Assembly: GCA_024628785.1 (NCBI GenBank)
Contig: CP102405.1
Span: 1,798,001-1,862,000, forward strand
Length of the DNA stretch: 64,000 nucleotides
Source: Fusobacteria bacterium ZRK30
GTDB lineage: Bacteria; Fusobacteriota; Fusobacteriia; Fusobacteriales; Fusobacteriaceae
Reading direction: 5' to 3'
The notes under the pieces: model-generated
Told to the model about the DNA's origin: nothing
The model's database searches: none
Seen by the model: only the letters and a program-made list of their open reading frames with translations
Translations under genes and position numbers: made by a program
Shown: piece after piece, positions 34,704-43,712 of the stretch
Position numbering within the stretch: the first letter of the stretch is position 1
How the letters are laid out: each line of letters opens with the position of its first letter

Positions 34704-34746
34704 TACTTTCCTCCTGTGATTCATAATAAATTTTTAAGCAAAAATA

Positions 34747-34786
34747 AAAGAGGTTATGACTGCAGTCTGCAGCATAACCTCTGAAG
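34747..34786 (-). terminator. Terminator in the ltaE leader
   Basis: AGAGGTTATG / CATAACCTCT with T-rich tail on the minus strand, between the riboswitch and ltaE; the likely expression platform. A second palindrome AACATATG / CATATGTT (34825-34844) lies directly after the aptamers. Confidence 0.8.
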
Positions 34787-34845
34787 TGGAAATAATCCAT
34801 AAGAATTTTTTAGAAGGCAAATAAAACATATGCATGCATATGTTT

Positions 34846-35034
34846 TCCTTCCTCTGTCCTTTTTACCTGAGAGTTTTGTCCAGTCTATAGACCAGTTTTG
34901 CTCCTTCGGTGCCCATTTTGGGTCTCTCCAGAGGCTCGTCCAGTAAGGGTCCATATCTGCCTTTGCAGAAACCTGAAAGTTTTACTTCTTCGGTGGCTTA
35001 TATTATAAGCTCTCTCCCCATACCTTCGTCCGAT
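34846..35034 (-). ncRNA. Tandem glycine riboswitch
   Basis: Two aptamers in series on the minus strand. The first has GGGGAGAGAGC..GCCACCGAAGAAGTAAA..CTTTCAGG. The second has TGGAGAGACCC..GGGCACCGAAGGAGCAAA..AACTCTCAGG..AAAGGACAGAG. These are the conserved P1/P3a and GCxCCGAAGGxGCAAA elements of the gcvT-type riboswitch. The first aptamer is more degenerate. Confidence 0.92.
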
Positions 35035-35050
35035 TTTATTTTTAGTTAGG

Positions 35051-35079
35051 ATTATAACAATTTTTTTTAATTATGTCAA
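35051..35079 (-). promoter_or_regulatory. Promoter of riboswitch-ltaE
   Basis: On the minus strand TTGACA (35079-35074), 17 bp, TATAAT (35056-35051): perfect consensus. Confidence 0.85.
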
Positions 35080-35175
35080 TTCCCTTACAAATTTAAATTT
35101 AGATACAAAATTATAACCACTATATTGACACCGTAATAACTATATGGTTTACTCTATACTGAAGGAGTGATAATT

Positions 35176-36090
35176 ATGAACGTTTTAGAAATAGAAAAAA
35201 TATCCCTCAAACAGGGAAGAAGATTAAATGTTGTTATGGGTATAATGGGTGTTACCTTTGCTATCCTGTCTCAATCAAGTGCCCTTATGGTAGACGGCTT
35301 ATATTCTATGGTGAATTTTGTTTCCTCTATGATAGCTGCAGGTGTTTCAGCAAAAGTTGCCATGGATGCCGATGAGGAGATGCCCTTTGGATATGACTTT
35401 TATGAAGCCCTCTATATAACTTTTAGAGCTCTCGTACTTTTGGGTATCATGTTATTTTCATTTTTAGGTGCAGTATCTAAGATAATCACCTATATAACAG
35501 GGGGCCCTATAGCAGAGATAAAGCCTGGATTTATCCTGATCTACACCGTGATAAATGTAATTCTCTGTTTCACTCTGGCAGGAATTCATAAGAGAAATTA
35601 CAGTAAAACCGGAAATAAAAGTGAGATATTAAAAGCGGAACAATCTGCAGCAGTGGTTGATGGTATGATAAGTTTAGGAGCCGGTGGAGCTCTTATGGCA
35701 TTGGCTTTTTTAAAGGGAACTGCCTTAGATTTTTTAGTTCCCATTGCTGATTCCATAGTTGTTTTAGTTTTGGTTACCTGGATGATAAAGGAGCCTTTGG
35801 GACTTTTCAAAAGAAGTCTCCAGGAACTTTTAGGTAAATCATTGGGGAAAAAATTAGAAAAAGAGATCATGATTCTTTTAAAATTAGCTGTTAATTTTGA
35901 AAAATATCATTTTATCGATCTCAAAATCTTAAAAGTAGGACGACATTACCATGCTCTTACACTGTTAAAACCTTTGGAAGCTGTTACAGCAGCAGAGATG
36001 GATGCAATCAGAACTAAGGTTCAGAAAAATCTTGGGAAGATAGATACAGTTAGGAGTGAAGTTATATTTACAGAAAAAAAATGGTATTAA
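35176..36090 (+). CDS. Cation diffusion facilitator-like transporter
   Basis: 304 residues with about six helices and a short cytoplasmic C-terminal domain, as in the CDF family. Helix 2 reads SALMVDGLYSMVNF and helix 5 AAVVDGMISLG. The Asp in each is kept, but the partner residues of the usual zinc site (second Asp of DxxxD, His of HxxxD) are replaced. Metal specificity may therefore differ from zinc exporters. ATG at 35176 follows AAGGAG; a GTG at 35167 overlaps it. TTGACA at 35132 is a possible -35. Confidence 0.82.
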   Translation: MNVLEIEKISLKQGRRLNVVMGIMGVTFAILSQSSALMVDGLYSMVNFVSSMIAAGVSAKVAMDADEEMPFGYDFYEALYITFRALVLLGIMLFSFLGAVSKIITYITGGPIAEIKPGFILIYTVINVILCFTLAGIHKRNYSKTGNKSEILKAEQSAAVVDGMISLGAGGALMALAFLKGTALDFLVPIADSIVVLVLVTWMIKEPLGLFKRSLQELLGKSLGKKLEKEIMILLKLAVNFEKYHFIDLKILKVGRHYHALTLLKPLEAVTAAEMDAIRTKVQKNLGKIDTVRSEVIFTEKKWY

Positions 36091-36113
36091 AAGATAAGCG
36101 TTAATTTCAAACC

Positions 36114-36143
36114 AAAAAAGGGACACTGAGTGTCCCTTTTTCA
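36114..36143. terminator. Bidirectional terminator
   Basis: AAAAAGGGACACT / AGTGTCCCTTTTT between the transporter and thrC. Confidence 0.9.
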
Positions 36144-36160
36144 GTTTGACAAATATATGT

Positions 36161-37609
36161 TTATAACTTTTTCAAAATATCCTTGAGTTTGTCTTTATCA
36201 ACTACTTTAGTATGCAATATTTTGAGTGATTTCAATTTTTTTATCTTCAATGGAACACCTTCTTTAGATAATTTTTCCAATGCCTCAATATTTTCAAATT
36301 CATTATTTTTTTCTAGATCAAATGCTTTTAAAATACTAGAAGAAAATTTATAAATATTGGCAGTGGAAAGAACAACTGTTTTACGTAATTTATTTTTTAA
36401 GGCTCCATTCATGGCAACTGAAGTATGGGGATCAATCATATAATTATTCTTATCAAATGTATTATAGATAGTTTCTAAACATTCCTCTTCGCTGCTATAG
36501 TCAGGAACTATGGTCTCCTGGATCTTTTTTAGAGATACTGCATCTAACTCTAATACTCCATTTTCTTCAAATTTATTATATATTTCATTTAAAACCTTAC
36601 CGTCTTCTAAAGTATGATATAGAAGTCTTTCTAAATTTGAAGAGACTAAAATGTCCATGGAGGGACTCATAGTTTTAAAAAACTCCCTCTCCTTATTATA
36701 AATTCCAGTTTTTAAAAAATCGTATAATACATTATTTTTATTGGAGGCACAGATCAATTTCCCCACAGGAAGTCCCATTTGTTTGGCATAATATCCGGCC
36801 AATATATCCCCAAAATTCCCAGTAGGAACGGAAAAATCTATCGTTTCTCCCAGAGTAATCTCATCATCTCTGAGTAATTGAAGGTAGGCCTTAAAATAAT
36901 ATATTATCTGTGGGAGGAGTCTGCCTAAATTAATTGAGTTAGCTGAAGAAAGTTTAAATTTAGCTAGAGATCTATTTAACTCATCATCTAAAAAAATATT
37001 TTTAACAGCAGTCTGACAGTCATCAAAATTCCCATTAACCCCAACTACCTCTACATTTTTACCTGCAGATGTCTGCATCTGAAGTCTCTGTACATCACTG
37101 ACACCATCAACTGGATAAAATACAACTACTTTTATACCATCTAAATCTTTAAAGCCTTCTAGTGCAGCTTTTCCTGTGTCTCCAGATGTAGCGACTAAGA
37201 TAAGGCTGTCTTTTTCGGCATTATTTTTCTTTCTTGCATAGGTAAAAAGACGAGGCATAATTTGAAGAGCCATATCTTTAAATGCCAGAGTCGGCCCATA
37301 CCAAAGTTCCAATACATAGACTCCATCTTTTAGTTTTACTACTGGAGTTTTTTCCGGATGGGAAAACGTTTCATCATAGACTCCTATACACTCCTTCAGC
37401 TCTTCCTCACTGTAGTCCATAAGATATCTTTTAAGTATACTTAAAGCTATCTCCTTATAGTCGCTCCCCTTCATTTTTTCGATCTCTTCCAAAGAAACCT
37501 TTGGAAATTCTTTAGGAACAAATAGACCACGATCACTACAGATCCCTTTTTCAATGGCCTGGGAAGCTGTAAATTCTTCAGCATTCCCCCGAGTACTAAT
37601 ATATTTCAT
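36161..37609 (-). CDS. thrC: Threonine synthase
   Basis: 482 residues of the fold-II PLP family. The PLP lysine is in GPTLAFKDMALQ, the phosphate loop in VATSGDTGKAA, and the SANSINLGRLLPQ segment is diagnostic. It converts O-phosphohomoserine to threonine. ATG at 37609 is preceded by GAGGAGG and overlaps the end of thrB by 14 bp, so translation is coupled. Last gene of the five-gene threonine operon. Confidence 0.95.
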   Translation of the reverse strand: MKYISTRGNAEEFTASQAIEKGICSDRGLFVPKEFPKVSLEEIEKMKGSDYKEIALSILKRYLMDYSEEELKECIGVYDETFSHPEKTPVVKLKDGVYVLELWYGPTLAFKDMALQIMPRLFTYARKKNNAEKDSLILVATSGDTGKAALEGFKDLDGIKVVVFYPVDGVSDVQRLQMQTSAGKNVEVVGVNGNFDDCQTAVKNIFLDDELNRSLAKFKLSSANSINLGRLLPQIIYYFKAYLQLLRDDEITLGETIDFSVPTGNFGDILAGYYAKQMGLPVGKLICASNKNNVLYDFLKTGIYNKEREFFKTMSPSMDILVSSNLERLLYHTLEDGKVLNEIYNKFEENGVLELDAVSLKKIQETIVPDYSSEEECLETIYNTFDKNNYMIDPHTSVAMNGALKNKLRKTVVLSTANIYKFSSSILKAFDLEKNNEFENIEALEKLSKEGVPLKIKKLKSLKILHTKVVDKDKLKDILKKL

Positions 37610-38534
37610 CCATTTCCTCCTCAAGTAAGATTAAAAGTTCTTTATAAGTCTTTACTTCCATATTTTTCCCTCTGTTATCCTCTACATACGATTTATTTAT
37701 CCTTAAAAAAATAAAGGTAAGAGCCATCTTTAAGACCATTTTTCTTAGTATTTTTTTCTCTTCAGGTAATAGTTTTCGCTCACATTCATATGAATATAAA
37801 AATATTTTTATAAGGTTCTTTTCTTTATCTTTAGGAAATTCTTTAATTTTAATCCAAAAATTTATCACAATAGCTAAATCTATAATAAGCGGAGCATTCA
37901 TACAGTCATTGAAATCAATCAATGAAAGTTTTTCTCCCATGAATACATTATCCGGGAATATATCATTGTGAACTATTCCCTTTGGAAGTCTTGAAAAATC
38001 AACTTCTTTTACCTCTTTATACCTTCCCATGATCAAATCATAGTCACCTTTTAAAACAAATTTTAGATCTATCTTTGAGATCTTCTCATAAAAAAAATCT
38101 AAATCTATTTTTCTTTTTCTTTCAATAGATCTGCCCTTAGACAGATTATGCAGTTTTCCAAGGGTAGATCCAATTTTTTCTAAAACATCTTCATCGACCT
38201 CTTTTACTTTATTGCCGTGGATAAAATCAAATAGACACCCCATTTTTTCCTGGATAAACATATGATTTTCCCCTGAATTATTTACAAATACCTGGGGACA
38301 TGAAACGTCATTTTCATTTAAGAAGTTTAAAAAATCCAATTCTTTTAACTCCTCTCCTATATTTCGCTTTCCCTCTAAGAGTCTGAATACATATTTTTTA
38401 TCCCTGTCTTTAATCAAGTAATTTGTATTTAATATCCCTTCTGAAATTTCGATAAAATCAGCATTTTCTCCCAAGTTGTAAAGAGCTCTTATATCTTTTT
38501 TATGTTCATTGGTTAAGTTAGTATATACAGCCAT
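37596..38534 (-). CDS. thrB: Homoserine kinase (APH-fold, ThrB2 type)
   Basis: 312 residues of the aminoglycoside-phosphotransferase fold: catalytic loop GIVHNDIFPDNVF and metal-binding LIDFNDC. This is the alternative homoserine kinase, not the GHMP-type ThrB. Position between lysC and thrC supports the function over other small-molecule kinases. Nine bp separate it from lysC. Confidence 0.88.
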   Translation of the reverse strand: MAVYTNLTNEHKKDIRALYNLGENADFIEISEGILNTNYLIKDRDKKYVFRLLEGKRNIGEELKELDFLNFLNENDVSCPQVFVNNSGENHMFIQEKMGCLFDFIHGNKVKEVDEDVLEKIGSTLGKLHNLSKGRSIERKRKIDLDFFYEKISKIDLKFVLKGDYDLIMGRYKEVKEVDFSRLPKGIVHNDIFPDNVFMGEKLSLIDFNDCMNAPLIIDLAIVINFWIKIKEFPKDKEKNLIKIFLYSYECERKLLPEEKKILRKMVLKMALTFIFLRINKSYVEDNRGKNMEVKTYKELLILLEEEMDEIY

Positions 38535-38542
38535 AAGGTCTC

Positions 38543-39700
38543 CTATTCAAATAATTCACGATGAAAAATAGCATTAGCATTATTTAATTTATTTTGAGAT
38601 ATCACATAGGATACACTCGTTTGATTAGAAGTTATTGAATCGATATTTATCTCGTTTAAATTTAAGATCTTAGCTAATTTTCTAGGGATATTATTAGATG
38701 CAATCCCCAATCCAATTACAGAGATCATACCTAGATCATCATTTAGTTCCAGAGAATAGCCACCTTTTTTTAAGACCTTGTAAAATCTCAGAGCATCTTC
38801 TTTTTCAGTTAAAATTGAAAATTTAGAATTGCTCAACTGCTGAAATAATTTTACATTGATATTATTTTCTTCCAAACGATCTACAAGTTCATCCATATTT
38901 TTTAAATTTATTTTTAGATTTGCCAAATTATTTATATTTGAGATTCCTCTCACAACTGAATTTTCCATAGTTTTCTCCTTTTTAATCCAAGTTCCTTCTT
39001 CCCATGTAAAGGCTGAACGCAGATGGATAGGGATCTCATATTTAGAAGCCAATTCCACACTCCTGCAATGTAAAACTTTAGATCCCTTATCCGCCATTTC
39101 AATCATTTCATCAAAAGAAATATTTTTAATTTTTTTAGCATCCTTTATAATTCTGGGATCTGAGGTATATACACCATCTACATCTGTGTAGATCTCAACC
39201 TTATGAGCATTAATAGCTGCTCCAATGGCTACAGCACTAGTGTCGCTTCCTCCCCTTCCCAGAGTAGTTATATTTCCTTCATCATCTACCCCTTGGAACC
39301 CAGTCACAATCACAACATAATCATCGTTTAAATTTTCTAGAATCTTTTCAGAAGAAATGTCTAAAATCTTGGCATTATTGTGTTCGCCGTTTGTTTTTAA
39401 CTGTAACTGTGAGGCGTTAAATGAAACAGCTTTCTCTCCTAATTCCTCTATTCCCATGGCAAGTAATGCGGCTGAAATTTGTTCTCCCACCGAAAGTAAC
39501 ATATCCAGCTCCCTTCCCCTTGGATTAGTGTTCATCTCCTTAGCTTCATTTATAAGGGAATCGGTCATCCCACCAGGGGCTGATACAATAATTACCATCT
39601 TATTCCCTTCATGTTTATTTTTTATTATCCATTTGGCTACCTCACGCAGTCTCTCACTGCCCTTCAGGCTTGTTCCACCAAATTTCTGAACGACTATCAT
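38543..39700 (-). CDS. lysC: Aspartate kinase
   Basis: 385 residues. Kinase signature KFGGTSLKG at the N-terminus, GRGGSDTSAVAIGAAINA near 150, and a C-terminal ACT-type regulatory region (about 260-385). First step of the aspartate pathway. The ACT region suggests feedback by an amino acid, most likely threonine in this context. Confidence 0.94.
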   Translation of the reverse strand: MIVVQKFGGTSLKGSERLREVAKWIIKNKHEGNKMVIIVSAPGGMTDSLINEAKEMNTNPRGRELDMLLSVGEQISAALLAMGIEELGEKAVSFNASQLQLKTNGEHNNAKILDISSEKILENLNDDYVVIVTGFQGVDDEGNITTLGRGGSDTSAVAIGAAINAHKVEIYTDVDGVYTSDPRIIKDAKKIKNISFDEMIEMADKGSKVLHCRSVELASKYEIPIHLRSAFTWEEGTWIKKEKTMENSVVRGISNINNLANLKINLKNMDELVDRLEENNINVKLFQQLSNSKFSILTEKEDALRFYKVLKKGGYSLELNDDLGMISVIGLGIASNNIPRKLAKILNLNEINIDSITSNQTSVSYVISQNKLNNANAIFHRELFE

Positions 39701-39702
39701 AT

Positions 39703-40638
39703 CTATCCTCCCAATTTGATCTTATAGATATCTGAAATTACTGCTGCAGCTGTGGCATCTCCACCGGCACCTTCACCATAAAAGATCGTTTTCCCAGTAT
39801 AATTCCCATCTAATTCCACAGCATTATAAACTCCATTTACACTATATAACAGTTCATCTTTTTTTATAGCTACAGGAGCCACATTTATATTTAATTCTTT
39901 CCCGTCAAAATTGGCTTCTCCTAGTAATTTATACCTTAATCCCTGGGATTTAGCTACTTCAATATCATCTTTAGTCAGTTCATCTATTCCAACAATAGAA
40001 ATTTTAGAAAATTCTTTTAACTCTCCCCAGGCCAGATGAGCTAAGATACTGATCTTGTGGGCTGTATCAATTCCTTTTACATCAAATGTCGGATCAGCCT
40101 CAGCATATCCTTTGAGCTGGGCATCTTCTAAAGCTTTTGAATAAGACAAACCCTCTTCCATCTTTGTCAAAATATAGTTACATGTACCATTTAGAATCCC
40201 ACGAATATTTTTAAAATTATTTACAAACAGATTTTCTTTTATCGGTGAAATAACCGGTATTCCTCCTCCTACAGAAGCTTCATATTGGAGTTTCACCTGA
40301 TTTTTTTCAGCCAGTGAAAATAATTCCTTTCCATGGAGAGCCAGAAGATGTTTATTTGCAGTAACCAAATTTTTTTTTGAATTCAGAGTGCTTTTAGAAA
40401 TTTCATATGCTGCTCCTACTCCTCCGATTAATTCTACCACTGTGTCTATTCTAGAATCATTGAGAATTTCTTTATAATCATCTGTAAAATCATATCCCAT
40501 AAGATTACTGATTTGAATATCACAAACTTTTAGGATCTCTATATCCCCAATCTCTTTATTTCTCCTGTTTTTTTCCTCTGATAATATCTTTACAACATTC
40601 ATTCCAACTGTCCCAAGACCAATAACTCCTATTTTCAT
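39703..40638 (-). CDS. hom: Homoserine dehydrogenase, short form
   Basis: 311 residues: Rossmann loop GLGTVGMNVV, TANKHLLALHG, the catalytic EASVGGGIPVI and GTCNYILTKM, and terminal GAGGDATAAAVISDI. The usual C-terminal ACT domain of about 90 residues is missing, so this enzyme should not be directly feedback-inhibited. Two bp separate it from lysC and it overlaps asd by 5 bp. Confidence 0.94.
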   Translation of the reverse strand: MKIGVIGLGTVGMNVVKILSEEKNRRNKEIGDIEILKVCDIQISNLMGYDFTDDYKEILNDSRIDTVVELIGGVGAAYEISKSTLNSKKNLVTANKHLLALHGKELFSLAEKNQVKLQYEASVGGGIPVISPIKENLFVNNFKNIRGILNGTCNYILTKMEEGLSYSKALEDAQLKGYAEADPTFDVKGIDTAHKISILAHLAWGELKEFSKISIVGIDELTKDDIEVAKSQGLRYKLLGEANFDGKELNINVAPVAIKKDELLYSVNGVYNAVELDGNYTGKTIFYGEGAGGDATAAAVISDIYKIKLGG

Positions 40639-41639
40639 AAATTTCTCCCCTTATTTTCAGCAATTAATAATTCCGCAATTTGAACTGTATTGGTCGCCGC
40701 TCCCTTCCTTATATTGTCGGCTACTACCCATAAGTTTATACCATTTTCAACACTCTCATCTCTCCGAACCCTTCCTACAAAAACCTCATCTTTTCCCTTT
40801 GCATTGATTGCCATAGGGTAGATATTTTTCTCTATATCATCTTCTAAAATTAATCCTTTTACACCAGCCAGATCTCTCTTTATTTGTTTTATGTTAAATT
40901 CTTTTTCAAATTCAATATTCATAGATACACTGTGGGAATGCAGCACAGGTACTCTGACACAAGTAGCCGTCACCCTGACATCTTTAGTCAGTATTTTTTT
41001 GGTTTCATCTATCATTTTTTGTTCCTCTTTTGTATTGCCGTTTTCTAAAAATACATCTATATGAGGCAGACAGTTGCCGGCTATTGGATAGGGATAATTG
41101 TCAGGAGCCTTTCCCTTTAATCCATCTTCTAAATCTTTAATCCCTGCAAATCCAGAACCGGATACTGCCTGATAGGTGGAATATACAATTCTTTTAATCT
41201 TATATTTTTCCTCTAAAACTTTTAAAGGTACTACTGACTGTATAGTTGAACAGTTAGGATTTGCTATAATTCCACTATGATTCCATACCTCCTCTGGATT
41301 AACTTCAGGAACAATCAGCGGAACCCCGTCTACCATCCTAAAAGCACTACTGTTATCTATCACTACTACACCTTTTGAGGCTGCTATTGGTGAAAACTTT
41401 TTTGAGATCTTCCCTCCTGCTGAAAAAAGTGCAACATCAATATCCTTATCGAAAGAATTTTCATTCAATTCCTCAACAACTATATCTTTCCCTCTATATT
41501 TTATTATTTTTCCTGCACTTCTAGATGATGCCATTAAGTATAAATTTTTAATGGGAAACTTTCTCTCCTTCAATACCTGTAAAAATGTCTGCCCCACCAA
41601 TCCAGTAGCTCCTGCAATTGCGATATTATATTTTTTCAT
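40635..41639 (-). CDS. asd: Aspartate-semialdehyde dehydrogenase
   Basis: 334 residues. NADP loop GATGLVGQTFL, active-site Cys in NPNCSTIQ, catalytic His in VLHSHSVSM. Reduces aspartyl phosphate to the semialdehyde. ATG at 41639 behind GGAGGAG; a longer frame to 41687 runs into a small GCAAC / GTTGC hairpin and lacks a site. First structural gene after the leader peptide and terminator. Confidence 0.95.
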   Translation of the reverse strand: MKKYNIAIAGATGLVGQTFLQVLKERKFPIKNLYLMASSRSAGKIIKYRGKDIVVEELNENSFDKDIDVALFSAGGKISKKFSPIAASKGVVVIDNSSAFRMVDGVPLIVPEVNPEEVWNHSGIIANPNCSTIQSVVPLKVLEEKYKIKRIVYSTYQAVSGSGFAGIKDLEDGLKGKAPDNYPYPIAGNCLPHIDVFLENGNTKEEQKMIDETKKILTKDVRVTATCVRVPVLHSHSVSMNIEFEKEFNIKQIKRDLAGVKGLILEDDIEKNIYPMAINAKGKDEVFVGRVRRDESVENGINLWVVADNIRKGAATNTVQIAELLIAENKGRNL

Positions 41640-41751
41640 GGTCACTCCTCCAAATTTTAACAAAAAGCAACATAACGTTGCACCCAATTAATCATAGTCA
41701 AAATTTTTATAAATTTAAATCCATTGATTAATTTCATGATTTCTAGATAAA

Positions 41752-41789
41752 TAAAAAAGTCTATTTAGACAAAAATTCTAAATAGACTT
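41752..41789 (-). terminator. Attenuator terminator of the threonine operon
   Basis: AAGTCTATTTAGA / TCTAAATAGACTT (13 bp, perfect) followed on the minus strand by a T run, between leader peptide and asd. Two overlapping upstream hairpins (41838-41864 and 41806-41847) share bases 41841-41845 and could switch. Confidence 0.85.
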
Positions 41790-41864
41790 ATAAAAACCCT
41801 ATATTAGAAGCATCTCTTGTTGGAATAACTAAAAGAGGTTTGCTTCTGTTTTTCGAAAGCAAAC

Positions 41865-41909
41865 TTAGGTCAGGGTTATTATGGTTGTTATCATATTTTT
41901 AATAAACAT
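41865..41909 (-). CDS. thrL: Threonine operon leader peptide (14 aa)
   Basis: Reads MFIKNMITTIITLT then TAA. Four Thr and four Ile codons make up eight of 14 residues, as in the enterobacterial thr leader. Ribosome site GAGGAG lies seven to eight bases before the ATG. The stop codon touches a hairpin that overlaps an alternative one, and a strong terminator follows. Ribosome stalling when charged tRNA-Thr or tRNA-Ile is scarce would favour readthrough into asd-hom-lysC-thrB-thrC. Named by analogy. Confidence 0.85.
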   Translation of the reverse strand: MFIKNMITTIITLT

Positions 41910-41970
41910 AGTTTTTCTCCTCTGTTGTACATTTTTTTAATCTTGTGTCCACCCCTTGTGGATTTAGAAT

Positions 41971-41999
41971 ATAATATACAAATTACTAAAAAAAGTCAA
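41971..41999 (-). promoter_or_regulatory. Promoter of the threonine operon
   Basis: On the minus strand TTGACT (41999-41994), 17 bp, TATTAT (41976-41971), about 60 bp before the leader peptide. Confidence 0.7.
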
Positions 42000-42050
42000 A
42001 TTAATTTTTTTTCATTTTTGTATTACAGTTAATATTTTATGATCTCTAAT

Positions 42051-42683
42051 TTAGATTATCCTTACAAATGCTCTTACTGGAGACCCATCTAAACCTTTTA
42101 TTTTTAGAGGAGTAATATATAACTCAAAATTTTTATTGATGAGATATTTTAAATTTTTTAGATTTTCTATAATTATCAAATCCTTTTTTAACAGGATATG
42201 ATGGATATCAAAAGTTTTACTTTCCATCGCATCTATAGATACGGCATCTATGCCTATACCTTTTAAATCAAACCCCACAATATATTTAGCTGCTTCTATA
42301 GTAAGAGATGGAAATCCATTAAAATATTCTTTCCTCCCCCAAAATTCATCCCAACCAGAATAAAATAACACAAAAGAAGCTTCTTTTATTTGAGTTTCAA
42401 ATTTCTTTAGATAATTTAAATCTATTAAATCATCTGACTCCAAAGGAATTACAATTCCCCTTCCTATAAATTTTTCAACAGAAAAATCACTCAATGAATT
42501 TCCATCCTCTATCATATGGACAGGAGCATCTATATGAGTTCCAGTATGAGAATACATAGTCAATAATTTCTCGGCAAATCCATCTTTTTTTATTGTATTT
42601 TTTTGAATAATTTTAGGTGGTTCTGTCCCTGGAAAAACAGGCATTTTTTCATCTATAATATGTGTTAAATCTATTATTTTCAT
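42051..42683 (-). CDS. Cyclase family protein (kynurenine formamidase-like)
   Basis: 210 residues with the metal-binding signature HTGTHIDAPVH near residue 46 and the C-terminal Asp/Glu-rich core GIDAVSIDAMES. The family includes bacterial arylformamidases and related hydrolases. With no tryptophan-degradation genes nearby, the substrate is open. Its stop lies near the thr promoter but it is a separate unit. Confidence 0.85.
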   Translation of the reverse strand: MKIIDLTHIIDEKMPVFPGTEPPKIIQKNTIKKDGFAEKLLTMYSHTGTHIDAPVHMIEDGNSLSDFSVEKFIGRGIVIPLESDDLIDLNYLKKFETQIKEASFVLFYSGWDEFWGRKEYFNGFPSLTIEAAKYIVGFDLKGIGIDAVSIDAMESKTFDIHHILLKKDLIIIENLKNLKYLINKNFELYITPLKIKGLDGSPVRAFVRII

Positions 42684-42834
42684 CCTTTCTCCCCCTTATA
42701 AATTTTAATAAGTTTATTTGTTATGCCTATAAAAATTTATTATTTGAATATATCTTTTAAGTATACCTCATCTTCTTCTTTTTTCAAAAAAACTAATAAG
42801 AGTTATCTCTGTTTTCTCCCTAAAAGGAGAACAA

Positions 42835-42868
42835 AAAAAAAATCCCTATTTTATCCGGGATCTCTTTT
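42835..42868 (-). terminator. Terminator of the MerR gene
   Basis: ATCCC / GGGAT stem followed by ten T on the minus strand. Confidence 0.7.
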
Positions 42869-42872
42869 TGTT

Positions 42873-43694
42873 CTATTTCTTACGGTATTTAACAGGAAAA
42901 GTTATCTGAGTGATCGAACCCTCTCCCTTCCCTAAATGAACTATAACTTCATTGAAAATCTCTATAGAGTCTCCAACAACCTCATACCCATTTTCTTCTA
43001 CATATTTGAGTAGTTTTTCATAACTTATCTCTATGGTGTCCCATGTATCTTTATGCATTATAGAAGCAAACCAGCCTCCCTCTATTTTTAGGCTATTTTT
43101 GTGATTACAGAAAGTGGGAGTAAAAAAACCAATAGTTTTTACTTCCATTGTATTTCCTAAAACAATTTCCTCCTTTGATATTCTCACAAAATAATCATCT
43201 CCTTCTATATTCAGCTCCTCCCTTATATCCATTAAATCGGAAAATGTTTTATCATATTTTAAATAATCACAAGGTTTTTCTATTTGGATAGCAATGGCTT
43301 CCATCGATTCAAAGTATATCATCTGGGGTTCGATATCATCCTTTTTCATCATATTTTTTATTTCAGATATTTTTCTATCTATTTTGACCTTAGATTCAAT
43401 CATTCTTTTTATTTTTAGATCCACCAGCCTTTTCTTCTCCTCTAAATAGTCCAGACTTTCCTCAGGAGAGCGACTTTTAGTATATTCTCCTATCTCCTTT
43501 AGTGAAAATCCAGCCTCCTTCAGTGTAAGTATAAACCTCAAATTAGAAAATTGTTCCTCTCCATAGTACCTATAAGAGGTTTCACTGTCTACAAATCTAG
43601 GTTTAAATAGCCCTATATTATCATAATAGATAAGGGTCTGACGAGAAATCTTAAAAAAACTGGCTATATCATTTATCTTATATTTTTTTTTCAT
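42873..43694 (-). CDS. MerR family regulator with GyrI-like effector domain
   Basis: 273 residues. N-terminal MerR helix-turn-helix (YKINDIASFFKISRQTLIYYDNIGLF), coiled-coil linker (about 75-120), and a C-terminal GyrI/BmrR-like ligand domain (about 125-270). Such proteins sense hydrophobic drugs and activate a pump. It is divergent from a MATE pump with a 20-bp-spaced promoter containing a dyad, the classic arrangement. Confidence 0.9.
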   Translation of the reverse strand: MKKKYKINDIASFFKISRQTLIYYDNIGLFKPRFVDSETSYRYYGEEQFSNLRFILTLKEAGFSLKEIGEYTKSRSPEESLDYLEEKKRLVDLKIKRMIESKVKIDRKISEIKNMMKKDDIEPQMIYFESMEAIAIQIEKPCDYLKYDKTFSDLMDIREELNIEGDDYFVRISKEEIVLGNTMEVKTIGFFTPTFCNHKNSLKIEGGWFASIMHKDTWDTIEISYEKLLKYVEENGYEVVGDSIEIFNEVIVHLGKGEGSITQITFPVKYRKK

Positions 43695-43712
43695 AAAACC
43701 TCCTAAATACTC

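Noticed and set aside
34754-34954. 66-codon frame with a start, minus strand
   Set aside because: It lies wholly inside the glycine riboswitch and its terminator; its sequence is explained by the conserved RNA elements.
41640-41687. N-terminal extension of asd
   Set aside because: No ribosome site and it runs through a small hairpin; the ATG at 41639 has GGAGGAG.
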